A stretch of 64,000 nucleotides of DNA from Haloimpatiens sp042688525 (GCF_042688525.2 NZ_JBHWAB010000001.1:3348001-3412000), one strand, 5' to 3'. Positions 8,744 through 18,322 are shown, counted from the stretch's first letter. The notes: generated from the letters alone by a model not told the origin. Translations and numbers: made by a program.

Positions 8744-10675
8744 TTAATTAATTTTACATATTTCAATTGCTGTAAGTATAAACATTGCATGAGACCAAGT
8801 TAATGGTACTACCCAAGCTGTTTTACCACTTTCTTTATCTATCTGTTCTGGTAATAAATTTAATGGAGTTTTATGATTTACTGCCCATTTTACTAACTTA
8901 TCTACCTCATTTACTTTATTAATACGATTATAATAAAGTGCTAACCATAAAGTTGTTATAATCCAAGGATTTCCTCCTATATAAGGATCATCCTCATATC
9001 TTTTTAAGCCTCCAACTTTATTAACCCAAAGATATCTTTCCACTGCTTCCCCTGTTTTAATCATTTTCATATCGTTTGCATTTATTGTTCCAAATGGATA
9101 GTTAGCTCCTACTAATGATGAATCAACTATATCATCATAATACTTTGTATAATCTTCATATCCATTGTCTCTAATTTGTACATCTACTTTATCATTGGAT
9201 TTTTTAAGTTCATCGTATTCTTCTTTACTTATGTTAATCTTTACACCTCTATAAAAAGATTGTTTCTCTTCATTCCACAATATTTCTTCAATAGACTCTT
9301 TTATAACGTTTGCACAGTTTAACCACTTATTTGCAACTTCACTATGTCCTAATTTTTCAGCTATTTTAGCTGCACCTCTTAAGCCAGCTTCAACTGCACA
9401 TGAAGAATATGTATGTTCTGCTTTTCTCTCTTCCCATAAATCCATACTTGCCTTAGGAAGCTTAGTTTCTTCATCAATATTATTACATAAGAATTCAGCA
9501 CCTTTGTAAATGCTATCCCAAGCCTTCTCTATGAAAGTTACATCTTCTGTCTCCTTAAAATATTCGTTCATTCCCCAAAGGACAGAACCTGTTTCATCTA
9601 TTTGTAATCCCCATGTTGGTGCTTTTAATCCATCCATATAATATCTTTGTTCCCAACATCCTTCTTTTTCTTGAACCCTGATTGCCCACTCAAAGAACTG
9701 CTTACTCATATCTTTATATCCAGCTTTTAGCATTGCATACGCAATAAAAGCTCCATCTCTTGGCCAACAGAATCCATATCCACCGCATTTAGTAAAATCT
9801 TCATCAAATTCTGGTGCTGCTAAATATGCTCCTGTTTCTTTATTGTACATAAGTGCTACAACTAGAAGTGATCTTACATATATTTCATCAATCTCTTTAT
9901 TTCCTGTAGATACTTGTACACCTTTTTTCACGTACTCATTCCAATAATCCACAGTTTCATTATAAATTTTTTCTACTCCTGCATTTTTGGCTCTATTTAA
10001 TTCGTCTATACTCTTCTCATTACTTAAACCTGCTGCAATAAATATACTTATTTCTTTTTCTTCTCCAGGTTTTAATGTTTCAAGTTCAAATGATAATGCA
10101 CCTTGTGTACCTTGAGATATCTCAATTCCATTTAGGCTACCACTCTCAACCTGAGCCTTTGCATCTCCTACAGTGTATCCATTAATTTTATTACAACTTC
10201 CTATTGAAAAATTGTATTCATGTTTGTAATGAATTAATGCTGAATTATTTTTGTCGAAGTATACTGAATTATATCTATCACTATCACTTATAGATAAATT
10301 TGAATAAAACATAAAATCTAATGCTAAAGGTTTAGAGTTTTTATTTCTTATAGTATATTTTTTCACTAAAACATCATCTTGTGCTGTACAAAAATCTATA
10401 GATTCCATTTCAATTTGATATTTTGAATTAAAAGCAGTACTTTTAAGGATATTAGTATTCTCTATGTACTCTTGAGTATATTTCCACTGCTCTCCTTTTC
10501 TCCATAAAAATTCATCGGAATCCTTTACATAAACTCCATCTAATATTTCATCTACATGTTGAATAAAATCAATAGATGGCCACCACATTCTACTTATTCT
10601 TCCATCATTGTACATAGATAATAACATTTTCGAATTACCAATTATGCCATCAATTAAATAAGACTTCTTATTCAT
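8744..10675 (-). CDS. Glycoside hydrolase family 15 glucoamylase-like enzyme
   Basis: The 643-residue protein should release glucose from the non-reducing ends of maltodextrins. It has no signal peptide, so it is likely cytoplasmic. An N-terminal beta-sandwich of about 270 residues precedes an (alpha/alpha)6 catalytic domain. Recognisable motifs are GFCWPRDGAF (about 302-311), QIDETGSVLW and DLWEER (about 412-417, expected general acid Glu). LLPEQ near the C-terminus carries the expected general base. The start is ATG 10675, 6 nt after CGGAGG; the longer frame to 10777 runs through the operator and is rejected. A LacI-type operator and promoter lie directly upstream. Confidence 0.87.
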   Translation of the reverse strand: MNKKSYLIDGIIGNSKMLLSMYNDGRISRMWWPSIDFIQHVDEILDGVYVKDSDEFLWRKGEQWKYTQEYIENTNILKSTAFNSKYQIEMESIDFCTAQDDVLVKKYTIRNKNSKPLALDFMFYSNLSISDSDRYNSVYFDKNNSALIHYKHEYNFSIGSCNKINGYTVGDAKAQVESGSLNGIEISQGTQGALSFELETLKPGEEKEISIFIAAGLSNEKSIDELNRAKNAGVEKIYNETVDYWNEYVKKGVQVSTGNKEIDEIYVRSLLVVALMYNKETGAYLAAPEFDEDFTKCGGYGFCWPRDGAFIAYAMLKAGYKDMSKQFFEWAIRVQEKEGCWEQRYYMDGLKAPTWGLQIDETGSVLWGMNEYFKETEDVTFIEKAWDSIYKGAEFLCNNIDEETKLPKASMDLWEERKAEHTYSSCAVEAGLRGAAKIAEKLGHSEVANKWLNCANVIKESIEEILWNEEKQSFYRGVKINISKEEYDELKKSNDKVDVQIRDNGYEDYTKYYDDIVDSSLVGANYPFGTINANDMKMIKTGEAVERYLWVNKVGGLKRYEDDPYIGGNPWIITTLWLALYYNRINKVNEVDKLVKWAVNHKTPLNLLPEQIDKESGKTAWVVPLTWSHAMFILTAIEICKIN

Positions 10676-10735
10676 GGAACACCTCCGTACTGTTGTTGTA
10701 ATCATCTTTAGTTTGTCCAAAATTATTTTAAATGA

Positions 10736-10753
10736 TGTGCAAACGTTTGCGCA
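10736..10753 (-). promoter_or_regulatory. MalR/LacI-family operator upstream of the GH15 gene
   Basis: TGTGCAAACGTTTGCGCA contains the perfect 12-bp palindrome GCAAACGTTTGC (10739-10750). It starts just downstream of the predicted -10, so a bound repressor would cover the transcription start. Confidence 0.75.
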
Positions 10754-10759
10754 TTGTTG

Positions 10760-10788
10760 ATAATAAAAGTATATCATAAAAATGTCGA
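10760..10788 (-). promoter_or_regulatory. GH15 gene promoter
   Basis: On the minus strand TCGACA (10783-10788), a 17-bp spacer and TATTAT (10760-10765), ending 7 bp upstream of the operator. Confidence 0.55.
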
Positions 10789-10851
10789 AAATGTAATATT
10801 AAATTAAAAAATTTATATTATTTTTTAATTTATCTTTTTATAAATATTTTT

Positions 10852-11805
10852 TTATATTCTATCTAACATAGCAGCTCCAATTATTCCAGCATCATTGCCT
10901 AAAGTAGCTACTTCTATACTTGGTAAAGCAATTTCTTTAAATAATTTGTATTTTTTAATTTCTTCTACTAGATTCTCTTTGAAAAAATCAAAAGCTGCTG
11001 ATACTCCTCCACCAATTGATATCATATCTACGTCTAAAATATTTATAATGTTTGTTATTCCTATTGCTAAATATTTAATAAATCTATTTACCACTTTTAA
11101 TGCTACTGTGTCTCCTTCTTTTGCTGCATCAAAAACTACTTTTGCATTTATTTCATCTAGATTATTATTAACCATATCGATTATCTTAGTTTCATTACCT
11201 TCTTCTATTAACTTTTTTGTATATCTTATTACAGCTGTAGCTGATGCAAAAGTTTCTAAACATCCATCATTACCACAAGAACATTTATAAAAATTTTGGC
11301 CTACTTGCATATGACCTATTTCTAAAGCTGAACCATTACTTCCCCTAAATAATTTACTATTCAAAACAGCTCCGCCACCTACACCAGTGCCTAATGTTAT
11401 TAATACAGCATTTTTACCATTTTTCATACTTCCATATAAATATTCTCCCGCAGCTGCTGCATTAGCATCATTATCTATTATTACACTCTTTTTAAACTCG
11501 TCTTCTAAAATCTTTTTTACATTTACATTTTCCCAATTGACATTAACACATTTTCTAACAATACCACTTTCATAATCTACATTACCGGGTACCCCTATTC
11601 CTATTTGTTCAATGTCATCAGTAGACAAGTTATTCTTTTCTATTAATTCTTTTGTTAATATAATAATATCTTCACAGATTTGATCTCTTCCGCTATTATC
11701 TTCAGTCTGCATAGTTTTTCTACTTCTTTTATCAATTATGATACCATTATTATCAACAAGTCCTCCCTTTATACTTGTTCCTCCTAAGTCGATACCTATA
11801 CGCAT
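10852..11805 (-). CDS. glcK: ROK-family glucokinase
   Basis: The 317-residue sugar kinase would phosphorylate the glucose released by GH15 and GH31 enzymes. The phosphate-binding motif IGIDLGGTSIKGG is at the N-terminus, then the catalytic DNDANAAAAGEY and TLGTGVGGG. The ROK zinc motif is CSCGNDGCLETFAS, preceded by GHMQVG. There is no DNA-binding domain, so it is an enzyme and not a ROK repressor. The start is ATG 11805 after GAGGTG; an upstream GTG lies within that ribosome binding site. It is divergent from the GH133 gene. Confidence 0.83.
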   Translation of the reverse strand: MRIGIDLGGTSIKGGLVDNNGIIIDKRSRKTMQTEDNSGRDQICEDIIILTKELIEKNNLSTDDIEQIGIGVPGNVDYESGIVRKCVNVNWENVNVKKILEDEFKKSVIIDNDANAAAAGEYLYGSMKNGKNAVLITLGTGVGGGAVLNSKLFRGSNGSALEIGHMQVGQNFYKCSCGNDGCLETFASATAVIRYTKKLIEEGNETKIIDMVNNNLDEINAKVVFDAAKEGDTVALKVVNRFIKYLAIGITNIINILDVDMISIGGGVSAAFDFFKENLVEEIKKYKLFKEIALPSIEVATLGNDAGIIGAAMLDRI

Positions 11806-11887
11806 AAAAATCACCTCATATATATTTTTTAGTCTATCTTAATATATTTTAACTACTTTTTTTAAAATTAACAACTGAAATTTTATA

Positions 11888-11916
11888 TTGATTTATAAAT
11901 CTTTCACATTTAAAAT
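11888..11916 (+). promoter_or_regulatory. Predicted promoter of the GH133 gene
   Basis: TTGATT (11888-11893), 17 bp, TAAAAT (11911-11916). A second TATAAT occurs near 11997. No GCAAACGTTTGC-type operator was seen here, unlike the other glycosidase genes. Confidence 0.4.
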
Positions 11917-12045
11917 AAAAACAAAAGTTTATATAATTAAAAATTTAATTCTCACAATAAAATTTAAAGAATAAAATCCAAACTCTAAAATCAAAGTATA
12001 ATAATTCAAAAAAAATTATAATTATGCAGGAGGTAGCAGTTAACT

Positions 12046-14052
12046 ATGCTTGGAGTTAATAATTTTAAAGACTTTAAAACAGGAATCGAAAAAGAATATT
12101 TGCTTACAAATGGTTTAGGAGGATTCACATCTTCTACTATAATTGGAGCAAACATTAGAAAATACCATGGCATCTTAAATATTGCCATAAATCCTCCAAC
12201 AGAAAGATACTTGATAGTATCAAAAGTAGACGAGGTTATTGAAGTAGGTGGTAAAGAGTATAAACTTTACTCGAATCAAAAAGTAGGTGGTTTTGATAAT
12301 GGATTTAAATATCAGACAAATTTTAAATTAAATCCTCTCCCAAATTTTTCATATAGAGTTGATGGCGTATTTATAGACAAAACTATAAGTCTCGAACATA
12401 ACTCAAATACTGCTGTTGTAGTTTATACAATAAAAACTCTGAATAAAAATGCAAATTTAAAATTATATCCTCTTTTAAATAATAGAGATCATCATGACAA
12501 TTCCTTAATAAAAGATTTAACTTTTACATCTGAATATCACGAAGACATTGTAAACGTTAATATAAACAAAAATATAAATCTTAATATGTACTGTACAAAT
12601 GGAACATTTATACAACAGGAAAGTTTTTACGAAAATATGTATTATTTAGATGAAGAAGTAAGAGGTTTAAATCCTGTAGATAATCATTTTATACCTGGCT
12701 ACTTCAATGTAAAAATACCAAAAAACAGCATAATAAAAATAGGTCTTGTTTTTGACGCTAAAATAGCATGTGATAGTACTAATCTTAATAATACAAAAAA
12801 TATTAAAGCTCCTTTTAAAATTGTAGAAATAGAACAAAATAGATTATTACAACTTATGAAAAATTCTTCTTACCAAAACCAAGTTTTAAAAAATTTATGT
12901 GCCTCTTGTGATGCTTATATTGTAAATAGAAATTCTACTAAATCAAAAACAATAATAGCAGGTTACCCTTGGTTTACCGATTGGGGAAGAGATACAATGA
13001 TTGCCTTTACAGGTTTAACACTATGTACAAAAAGATTTGAAGATGCCAAAGATATACTTATAACTTTTTCTAAATATTTAAATAAAGGAATACTTCCTAA
13101 TATGTTTCCAGACAGTGGAGTTCAACCTTTATATAATACTATCGATGCATCTTTATGGTATTTCTATGCTGTTTATAAATACTACGAATATACACAGGAC
13201 AAAGAATTTATATCAAAAATACTTCATACTTTAAAAGACATAATTGAATATCATATAAAAGGCACTATAAACCACATAAAAATGGATTCTGATTATTTAA
13301 TCACAGGGGGTTTAGAGGGAACTCAACTAACATGGATGGATGTAAAAATTGGAGATTATGTTCCAACTCCAAGGCATGGAAAAGCTGTTGAAATAAATGC
13401 TCTTTGGTATAATGCTTTAATGACATTTGAATATTTATACACACAATGTGCAAATAATCCAGATAAAAATGTGGATATTAAATCTATTAACTATAAAGCT
13501 GGTACTTATAAACAATTAGCTCAAAAAGCTAAACAAAACTTTATGAAAAAATTCTGGTATGAAGAAGGAAAGTATCTTTATGATGTAATAAGAGATGATA
13601 AAAAAGATACTAAAATAAGACCTAATATGATATATGCTGTAAGCCTTCCATTTACTATGCTTAACAGCTCAAAAGAGAAACATATAGTTGATACTATAAT
13701 AAATCATTTAGTAACTCCATATGGACTTAGAAGTCTTTCCCAAATTGACAATGAATATAACGCTATATACAAAGGGGATAGATATCATAGAGACGCTGCA
13801 TATCATCAAGGTACAGTATGGAGTCATTTAATGGGTCATTTCATTACTGCCTTTATGAAAGTTTATAAAGACAAAGACGCTGCTGTTAATTTTATAAATC
13901 CATTAATATGTCATTTAAATGATATAAGCTTAAATCACGTAAATGAAGTATTTGATGGTGATTTTCCTCACACACCTGGAGGATGTTTTGCTCAAGCATG
14001 GTCTACTGCAGAGCTTTTAAGATGTTTAGTTGAAGATATACAAATTAAATAA
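12046..14052 (+). CDS. Glycogen debranching enzyme, amylo-alpha-1,6-glucosidase (GH133)
   Basis: The 668-residue cytoplasmic enzyme removes alpha-1,6 branch points during glycogen breakdown. Residues 1 to about 260 form the GDE N-terminal domain (EYLLTNGLGGFTSSTIIG, RKYHGIL). The catalytic (alpha/alpha)6 domain starts near 290 and contains AGYPWFTDWGRDTMIAF (305-321), LTWMDVK and GTVWSHLMG. GGAGGT lies 12 nt before the ATG. It is the only plus-strand gene of the cluster and is divergent from the ROK kinase. A hairpin with a T-run lies about 50 bp after its stop. Confidence 0.88.
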   Translation: MLGVNNFKDFKTGIEKEYLLTNGLGGFTSSTIIGANIRKYHGILNIAINPPTERYLIVSKVDEVIEVGGKEYKLYSNQKVGGFDNGFKYQTNFKLNPLPNFSYRVDGVFIDKTISLEHNSNTAVVVYTIKTLNKNANLKLYPLLNNRDHHDNSLIKDLTFTSEYHEDIVNVNINKNINLNMYCTNGTFIQQESFYENMYYLDEEVRGLNPVDNHFIPGYFNVKIPKNSIIKIGLVFDAKIACDSTNLNNTKNIKAPFKIVEIEQNRLLQLMKNSSYQNQVLKNLCASCDAYIVNRNSTKSKTIIAGYPWFTDWGRDTMIAFTGLTLCTKRFEDAKDILITFSKYLNKGILPNMFPDSGVQPLYNTIDASLWYFYAVYKYYEYTQDKEFISKILHTLKDIIEYHIKGTINHIKMDSDYLITGGLEGTQLTWMDVKIGDYVPTPRHGKAVEINALWYNALMTFEYLYTQCANNPDKNVDIKSINYKAGTYKQLAQKAKQNFMKKFWYEEGKYLYDVIRDDKKDTKIRPNMIYAVSLPFTMLNSSKEKHIVDTIINHLVTPYGLRSLSQIDNEYNAIYKGDRYHRDAAYHQGTVWSHLMGHFITAFMKVYKDKDAAVNFINPLICHLNDISLNHVNEVFDGDFPHTPGGCFAQAWSTAELLRCLVEDIQIK

Positions 14053-14101
14053 ACATAAAATATAAAGTATAAAGATTAAAGAACAAAGAATAAATAAGGA
14101 T

Positions 14102-14127
14102 GTTTTTCTGAAAGAAAAACTTTTATT
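14102..14127 (+). terminator. Likely terminator of the GH133 gene
   Basis: Stem GTTTTTCT/AGAAAAAC (14102-14120) with a 3-nt loop is followed by TTTTATT. It is also part of the class 2 repeat element. Confidence 0.5.
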
Positions 14128-14158
14128 AATATAAATTTAGTAAAACTTAAATTTATAA

Positions 14159-14303
14159 CTCAACTTTCGCAGATAAAAAATAGCCGCTACGGGAAATAAT
14201 ATCTTGCTTAGACACCTTTCACTTCAGTAACAAGTTCAAATGTTTCTTACGCAAGATATCATTTTCCTTCGCTAAGCAGTGTTTTTTTACTGCAAAAGTT
14301 GAG
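14159..14303. mobile_element. MITE-like element copy A, 145 bp, with 7-bp direct repeats
   Basis: The ends are CTCAACTTTCGCAG and CTGCAAAAGTTGAG (13 of 14 inverted matches). The inner arms GGGAAATAATATCTTGC and GCAAGATATCATTTTCC are nearly complementary, so the whole element can fold into a long hairpin. It is flanked by perfect direct repeats TTTATAA (14152-14158 and 14304-14310), as expected for a target-site duplication. It has no coding capacity. Confidence 0.8.
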
Positions 14304-14380
14304 TTTATAATTAACCGATTTTCAAAAGTTTACTTTTGAAAATCTTACTTTTTTATACTTTGTTCTTTCTACTTTATACT

Positions 14381-16900
14381 TTATTTTATAACTTCTATAG
14401 TAAGATTTTCTTCAAATTTTGCATCAAAACTTAAGGCATTATTTTTATATTCATAATTAATTGTACTAGAATTTTCTTTAGTATTAACGACTCTAACCTC
14501 TTTTGGTTGTATACAATTTATTATATTTACATGAACACTATTAAATGAATCACTATATTCCTTATACACTTTATCGATTTTTAAAGTATATTTTTCATCA
14601 TTCTGTTCTAGAACCATGTTTGTTATAGCATATTTACCTTTTTCATAATCAAATGAACAACCATCGTCCTCATAATAACTATATTTTACAACTGAATTTT
14701 CATTTGGTACGATATCTAATATCAATTCTTGCTTATTTAATTTATCTGTACAATCTGCACATTTATACTTAGGGATTATTGAACCACTCTTTATAAATAC
14801 AGGTATAATATCTAATGGAGCACTTACCCCTATAGTATTATTTCCTTCATATTCTTTTCCAGTCCAATAATCAACCCATTTACCTTGTGGCAAATAAACA
14901 TTTCTTTCTATGCATCCTTCTTCTAATATTGGTGCAACTAATATATTTTCTCCAAGCATAAATTCATCATTTATGTTTACAGCTTTAGAATCATTTTGGA
15001 ATTCATAAATTAATGGTCTTAAAATAGGTTGTCCTTCTTCTGCTGCATCATAAAATACATTATACAAATAAGGTAAAATTTCATATCTCAATTTAATATA
15101 TTTTCTACATATATCTTCTGTATTTTTATCAAAAGCCCATGGTTCTTGATTTCTAGTACCCATAGCACTATGATTTCTAAACATTGGAAGGAATGTACCA
15201 ACTTGTGTCCATCTAACAAGAAGTTCTTCAGTACAATGTCCTCCAAAACCTCCAACATCATTTCCTACAAAAGATACTCCTGAAAGTCCTAAATTACAAT
15301 TCATAGGAATAGATAATTTTAAATGGTCCCATAAACTTTGATTATCCCCAGTCCATAGTGCAGAATATCTTTGAATACCAGCAAAAGCACTTCTAGATAA
15401 TAAAAATGTTCTTTTATTTGAATCTGCTTTAATCATACCTTCAAAAGTAGCCTTATCTTCCATCATACCATAAAGATTATGGAACTCTTCATGAGTTATA
15501 GCTCCTTCGTCACTATTATGTATTATATCTTTTGGTATAGTTCCAGTTATAGCATCAAATAATGATGGTTCATTCATATCATTCCAAATTCCATCTACTC
15601 CAATATTAATTAATTCAGAATTTAATCCTCCCCACCAATTTCTAACTTTTTCATTTGAAAAATCAGGGAATGCCGAATCCATTGGCCAAACTTTTCCATT
15701 TAAAACATTTCCATCATTGTCTTTTAAGAAATAATTATTTTCTACCCCTTCTTTATAAACTCTATAATCTTTATCGATTTTTACACCAGGGTCAATTATA
15801 GTTACCAACTTAAATCCATTATCATGAAGCTCATTTATCATACCTTTATAATTAGGGAATCTTTGATTATCCCATGTAAATACTCTATAAGCATCCATAT
15901 AATCAATATCTAAATAAATAGTATCACAAGGTATATCCTTTTCTCTAAAAGTTTTTGTAAGGTTTAAAACTTCACTTTGTGGATAATAACTCCATCTACA
16001 CTGTTGATAACCTAATGTCCACATTGGAGGCATTTTCATTCTTCCAGTAATTTCTGTATATCCTTCTAAAACCTGTTTAATAGAAGGTCCATATATGAAA
16101 TAATAAACTAACTCGCCCTTTTCACTTGCAAAATAATAATAATCACTATTGTCCTTCCCCATGTTGAAATATGTTTTATATGTATTATCAAAATATATAC
16201 CATATGCATTATTATTATTTAATCCTATGAAAAATGGAATAGAAGAATATAAAGATTTAGTTTCATCATTATGTTCAAATGGATTATCTGTATTCCAGTT
16301 TATAGTATCCCATTTCTGTTTATCTAAAGATCCTGTTTTTTCACCAAATCCATAAAAATGCTCATTATCCTGTAGTTCTTTGTAGCAGCATACACCCTCT
16401 CCAAAATTACCCATACCTTTATTTAATAAATCTTTATTTATTACTTTTCCTTGGTCTTTAAAACATATACTAAACGGCGTTTTATTAACTTGAATATCTA
16501 ATATACTTGTTTTTATTAAAATTTGAGAACTATCTTCTTTTACGTGAAAGTCAACTTTATTCCATTGTTGTTTACTTACTGCTTGAGTTTTCTTATACTC
16601 TCTTTTACAAACTTTTTCAAAGTAATCGTTTAAATCTTCTTTAGAATAGTTTTTTATATTTTGTGGATATTTAACCATTTCTATTTTTACTATTTTATCA
16701 GTAAGCACATATAATTTAATAATTGAATTTGTCAATCCAAAAACTATGTTATTGTTTTGAATTTTCATTTCTTGAAAATCTCCACAACTTTCAAATTGTC
16801 TATTAGTATCAAATGCTTCTCTTACTTTTTCTTCAGATTTTTCACCTGCATATTTTAAAACATTATCTCTATTAAGCTCTTTATCTTTTTCTGTTTTCAT
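14381..16900 (-). CDS. GH31 alpha-glucosidase
   Basis: The 839-residue enzyme hydrolyses alpha-linked glucose from oligosaccharides; there is no signal peptide, so it is expected in the cytoplasm. After an N-terminal beta-sandwich, the (beta/alpha)8 barrel carries the nucleophile Asp in GIWNDMNEPS (near 441) and the acid Asp in ALWTGDNQSLWDHL (near 519). C-terminal beta domains follow. It has an extra polar N-terminal stretch of about 45 residues. GAGGAGGAG precedes the ATG. A LacI-type operator lies about 50 bp upstream, placing it in the maltodextrin regulon. Confidence 0.88.
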   Translation of the reverse strand: MKTEKDKELNRDNVLKYAGEKSEEKVREAFDTNRQFESCGDFQEMKIQNNNIVFGLTNSIIKLYVLTDKIVKIEMVKYPQNIKNYSKEDLNDYFEKVCKREYKKTQAVSKQQWNKVDFHVKEDSSQILIKTSILDIQVNKTPFSICFKDQGKVINKDLLNKGMGNFGEGVCCYKELQDNEHFYGFGEKTGSLDKQKWDTINWNTDNPFEHNDETKSLYSSIPFFIGLNNNNAYGIYFDNTYKTYFNMGKDNSDYYYFASEKGELVYYFIYGPSIKQVLEGYTEITGRMKMPPMWTLGYQQCRWSYYPQSEVLNLTKTFREKDIPCDTIYLDIDYMDAYRVFTWDNQRFPNYKGMINELHDNGFKLVTIIDPGVKIDKDYRVYKEGVENNYFLKDNDGNVLNGKVWPMDSAFPDFSNEKVRNWWGGLNSELINIGVDGIWNDMNEPSLFDAITGTIPKDIIHNSDEGAITHEEFHNLYGMMEDKATFEGMIKADSNKRTFLLSRSAFAGIQRYSALWTGDNQSLWDHLKLSIPMNCNLGLSGVSFVGNDVGGFGGHCTEELLVRWTQVGTFLPMFRNHSAMGTRNQEPWAFDKNTEDICRKYIKLRYEILPYLYNVFYDAAEEGQPILRPLIYEFQNDSKAVNINDEFMLGENILVAPILEEGCIERNVYLPQGKWVDYWTGKEYEGNNTIGVSAPLDIIPVFIKSGSIIPKYKCADCTDKLNKQELILDIVPNENSVVKYSYYEDDGCSFDYEKGKYAITNMVLEQNDEKYTLKIDKVYKEYSDSFNSVHVNIINCIQPKEVRVVNTKENSSTINYEYKNNALSFDAKFEENLTIEVIK

Positions 16901-16947
16901 AAGTACTCCTCCTCTGTATCATCTATATTATTATAATATTTCTTAGC

Positions 16948-16965
16948 TATGCAAACGTTTGAACA
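16948..16965 (-). promoter_or_regulatory. MalR/LacI-family operator upstream of the GH31 gene
   Basis: The core GCAAACGTTTGA (16951-16962) differs at one end base from the perfect palindrome before the GH15 gene. A possible -10 (TATTAT or TATAAA on the minus strand) lies just to its right. Confidence 0.65.
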
Positions 16966-17050
16966 AAACTTTATAATAATACGAAAATTTTTAAAATACT
17001 TACACCTTAATTATATATATTGATTACTTGGTTGTAAACAATTTCTTTTG

Positions 17051-17084
17051 ATAAAAGCTTTCTGCAAACACAGAAAGCTTTTAT
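17051..17084 (-). terminator. Terminator overlapping the stop of the NagZ-like gene
   Basis: A 12-bp stem AAAAGCTTTCTG/CAGAAAGCTTTT (17053-17082) begins inside the stop codon of the gene at 17081. The T-run after it is short. Confidence 0.6.
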
Positions 17085-18322
17085 TGTTTCATAAATTCCT
17101 TATTTAATTTGTTTACATCTACAGAATTTATTACACTATTATTTAAATTATATTTATTTTTCAATTTTAAAATTCTATATACACTCTCATCAATTCTTTT
17201 TTCAGTAATTTTACCTTGTTTTACAACATTTTTTAATTCTTCTATTGCCTTTAACTGTTGTGTATAATTTCTACATATTAAAACCAAATCGCACCCAGCT
17301 TCTACAGCCTTTACTGCTGCTTTTTCTATTCCATAATTTTTACTTATGGCTCCCATATTAATGTCATCTGTAATAACCACTCCATCAAACCCTAACTTTT
17401 TTCTTAATAAATCTGTAACCACACTTTTAGAAAGCGATGATGGATTATTCTTATCTAGATGTGGAATTAAAATATGCGCTACCATGACAGCATCACAATT
17501 ATTTTCTATTGCTGCTTTAAAAGGAACTAATTCAAATTTATCTAATCTACTTAAATCATGATTTATTATAGGTAATTTCAAATGTGAATCTTCCCTTGTA
17601 TCTCCATGTCCTGGAAAATGTTTAACTACAGAAATAATACCTTCTGACTGCATTCCTTTCATATTTGGTATTGATAATTCTTTTACTATACCAGGATTTT
17701 TGCCAAAAGCTCTATCTCCTATAACAGTATTTTTAGGATTACTAAATATATCTAGTACAGGTGCAAAATTCATATTTAATCCAAATGCTTTAAGTTGATT
17801 TGCCGTAGTTTTTCCTGCTTTAAAACAATATTCTGTACTATTTTTACTTCCTATGTAGTAACTACTTGGAAATTGTTTTATTTCTTTTGGAAGCCTTTTA
17901 ACTCTACCTCCTTCTTGGTCAATAGACAAAAATAACGGTATTTTGTTCTGCTTGTTTGTATTCTTTATGTTGTTTACAATATTTAAAAATTGTTCTGTGT
18001 TTTTTATATTATTTTGAAAAAAAATCATTCCTCCGATTTTTTTATTTACAATAATATTTTCTATTTCTTGATTTCTTTCATATCCTTCAAATCCTAAAAT
18101 AAACATTTGTCCTATTTTTTCATCTAAACTCATATTTTTTATTTGATTATAAATCAGATTTTTTTCCTTTTCATTGTCATCAAGACTTTTTTTATTAAAT
18201 TTTTGTACTAATTTTAAGTTTTTCTTGCCAGAATTTGAAGAATTCTTTTTCTCTCCTTGTATTGTACAGCCAATTAATAAAAATGATATACTAACTATTA
18301 ATAAAATATCCCATCTTCTCAT
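17081..18322 (-). CDS. nagZ: Beta-N-acetylhexosaminidase-like lipoprotein (GH3, NagZ family)
   Basis: This 413-residue protein is probably an extracellular, lipid-anchored GH3 enzyme acting on N-acetylglucosaminides from peptidoglycan. The signal peptide ends in lipobox LLIGC (Cys19), then a Ser/Lys linker. GH3 motifs are SIDQEGGRVKRL, APVLDIFSNP, GDRAFGKNP and the NagZ loop KHFPGHGDTREDSH. The expected nucleophile Asp is in GVVITDDINMGAI. The start is uncertain: ATG 18322 has AAAGG 7 nt upstream and gives the most regular signal peptide; ATG 18337 and GTG 18340 are alternatives. Gram-positive NagZ homologues are typically secreted, consistent with this. Confidence 0.82.
   Translation of the reverse strand: MRRWDILLIVSISFLLIGCTIQGEKKNSSNSGKKNLKLVQKFNKKSLDDNEKEKNLIYNQIKNMSLDEKIGQMFILGFEGYERNQEIENIIVNKKIGGMIFFQNNIKNTEQFLNIVNNIKNTNKQNKIPLFLSIDQEGGRVKRLPKEIKQFPSSYYIGSKNSTEYCFKAGKTTANQLKAFGLNMNFAPVLDIFSNPKNTVIGDRAFGKNPGIVKELSIPNMKGMQSEGIISVVKHFPGHGDTREDSHLKLPIINHDLSRLDKFELVPFKAAIENNCDAVMVAHILIPHLDKNNPSSLSKSVVTDLLRKKLGFDGVVITDDINMGAISKNYGIEKAAVKAVEAGCDLVLICRNYTQQLKAIEELKNVVKQGKITEKRIDESVYRILKLKNKYNLNNSVINSVDVNKLNKEFMKQ

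Larger units (their letters stand above)
14053..14383. repeat. Class 2 palindromic element, interrupted by a MITE-like insertion
   Basis: This fills the gap between the convergent GH133 and GH31 genes. The left arm is AAATATAAAGTATAAAGATTAAAGAACAAAG and the right arm is CTTTGTTCTTTCTACTTTATACTTT. An inner hairpin GATTTTCAAAAG/CTTTTGAAAATC lies at 14317-14344. Its counterpart at 8509-8664 has the same order of parts but lacks the 14159-14303 insertion. Confidence 0.6.

Noticed and set aside
9305..9317. AACGTTTGCACA inside the GH15 gene
   Set aside because: It is only a half-site within coding sequence, encoding ordinary residues (Cys-Ala-Asn-Val).
10676..10777. 34-residue N-terminal extension of the GH15 protein
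   Set aside because: It would include the operator and start region of the transcript; a good ribosome binding site precedes ATG 10675.
10801..10831. AAATTAAAAAAT/ATTTTTTAATTT hairpin after the ROK kinase gene
   Set aside because: It is pure A/T pairing in a very AT-rich stretch; too weak to call as a terminator.
11986..12188. Minus-strand ORF over the start of the GH133 gene
   Set aside because: It is antisense to a clear GH133 N-terminus and lacks a ribosome binding site.
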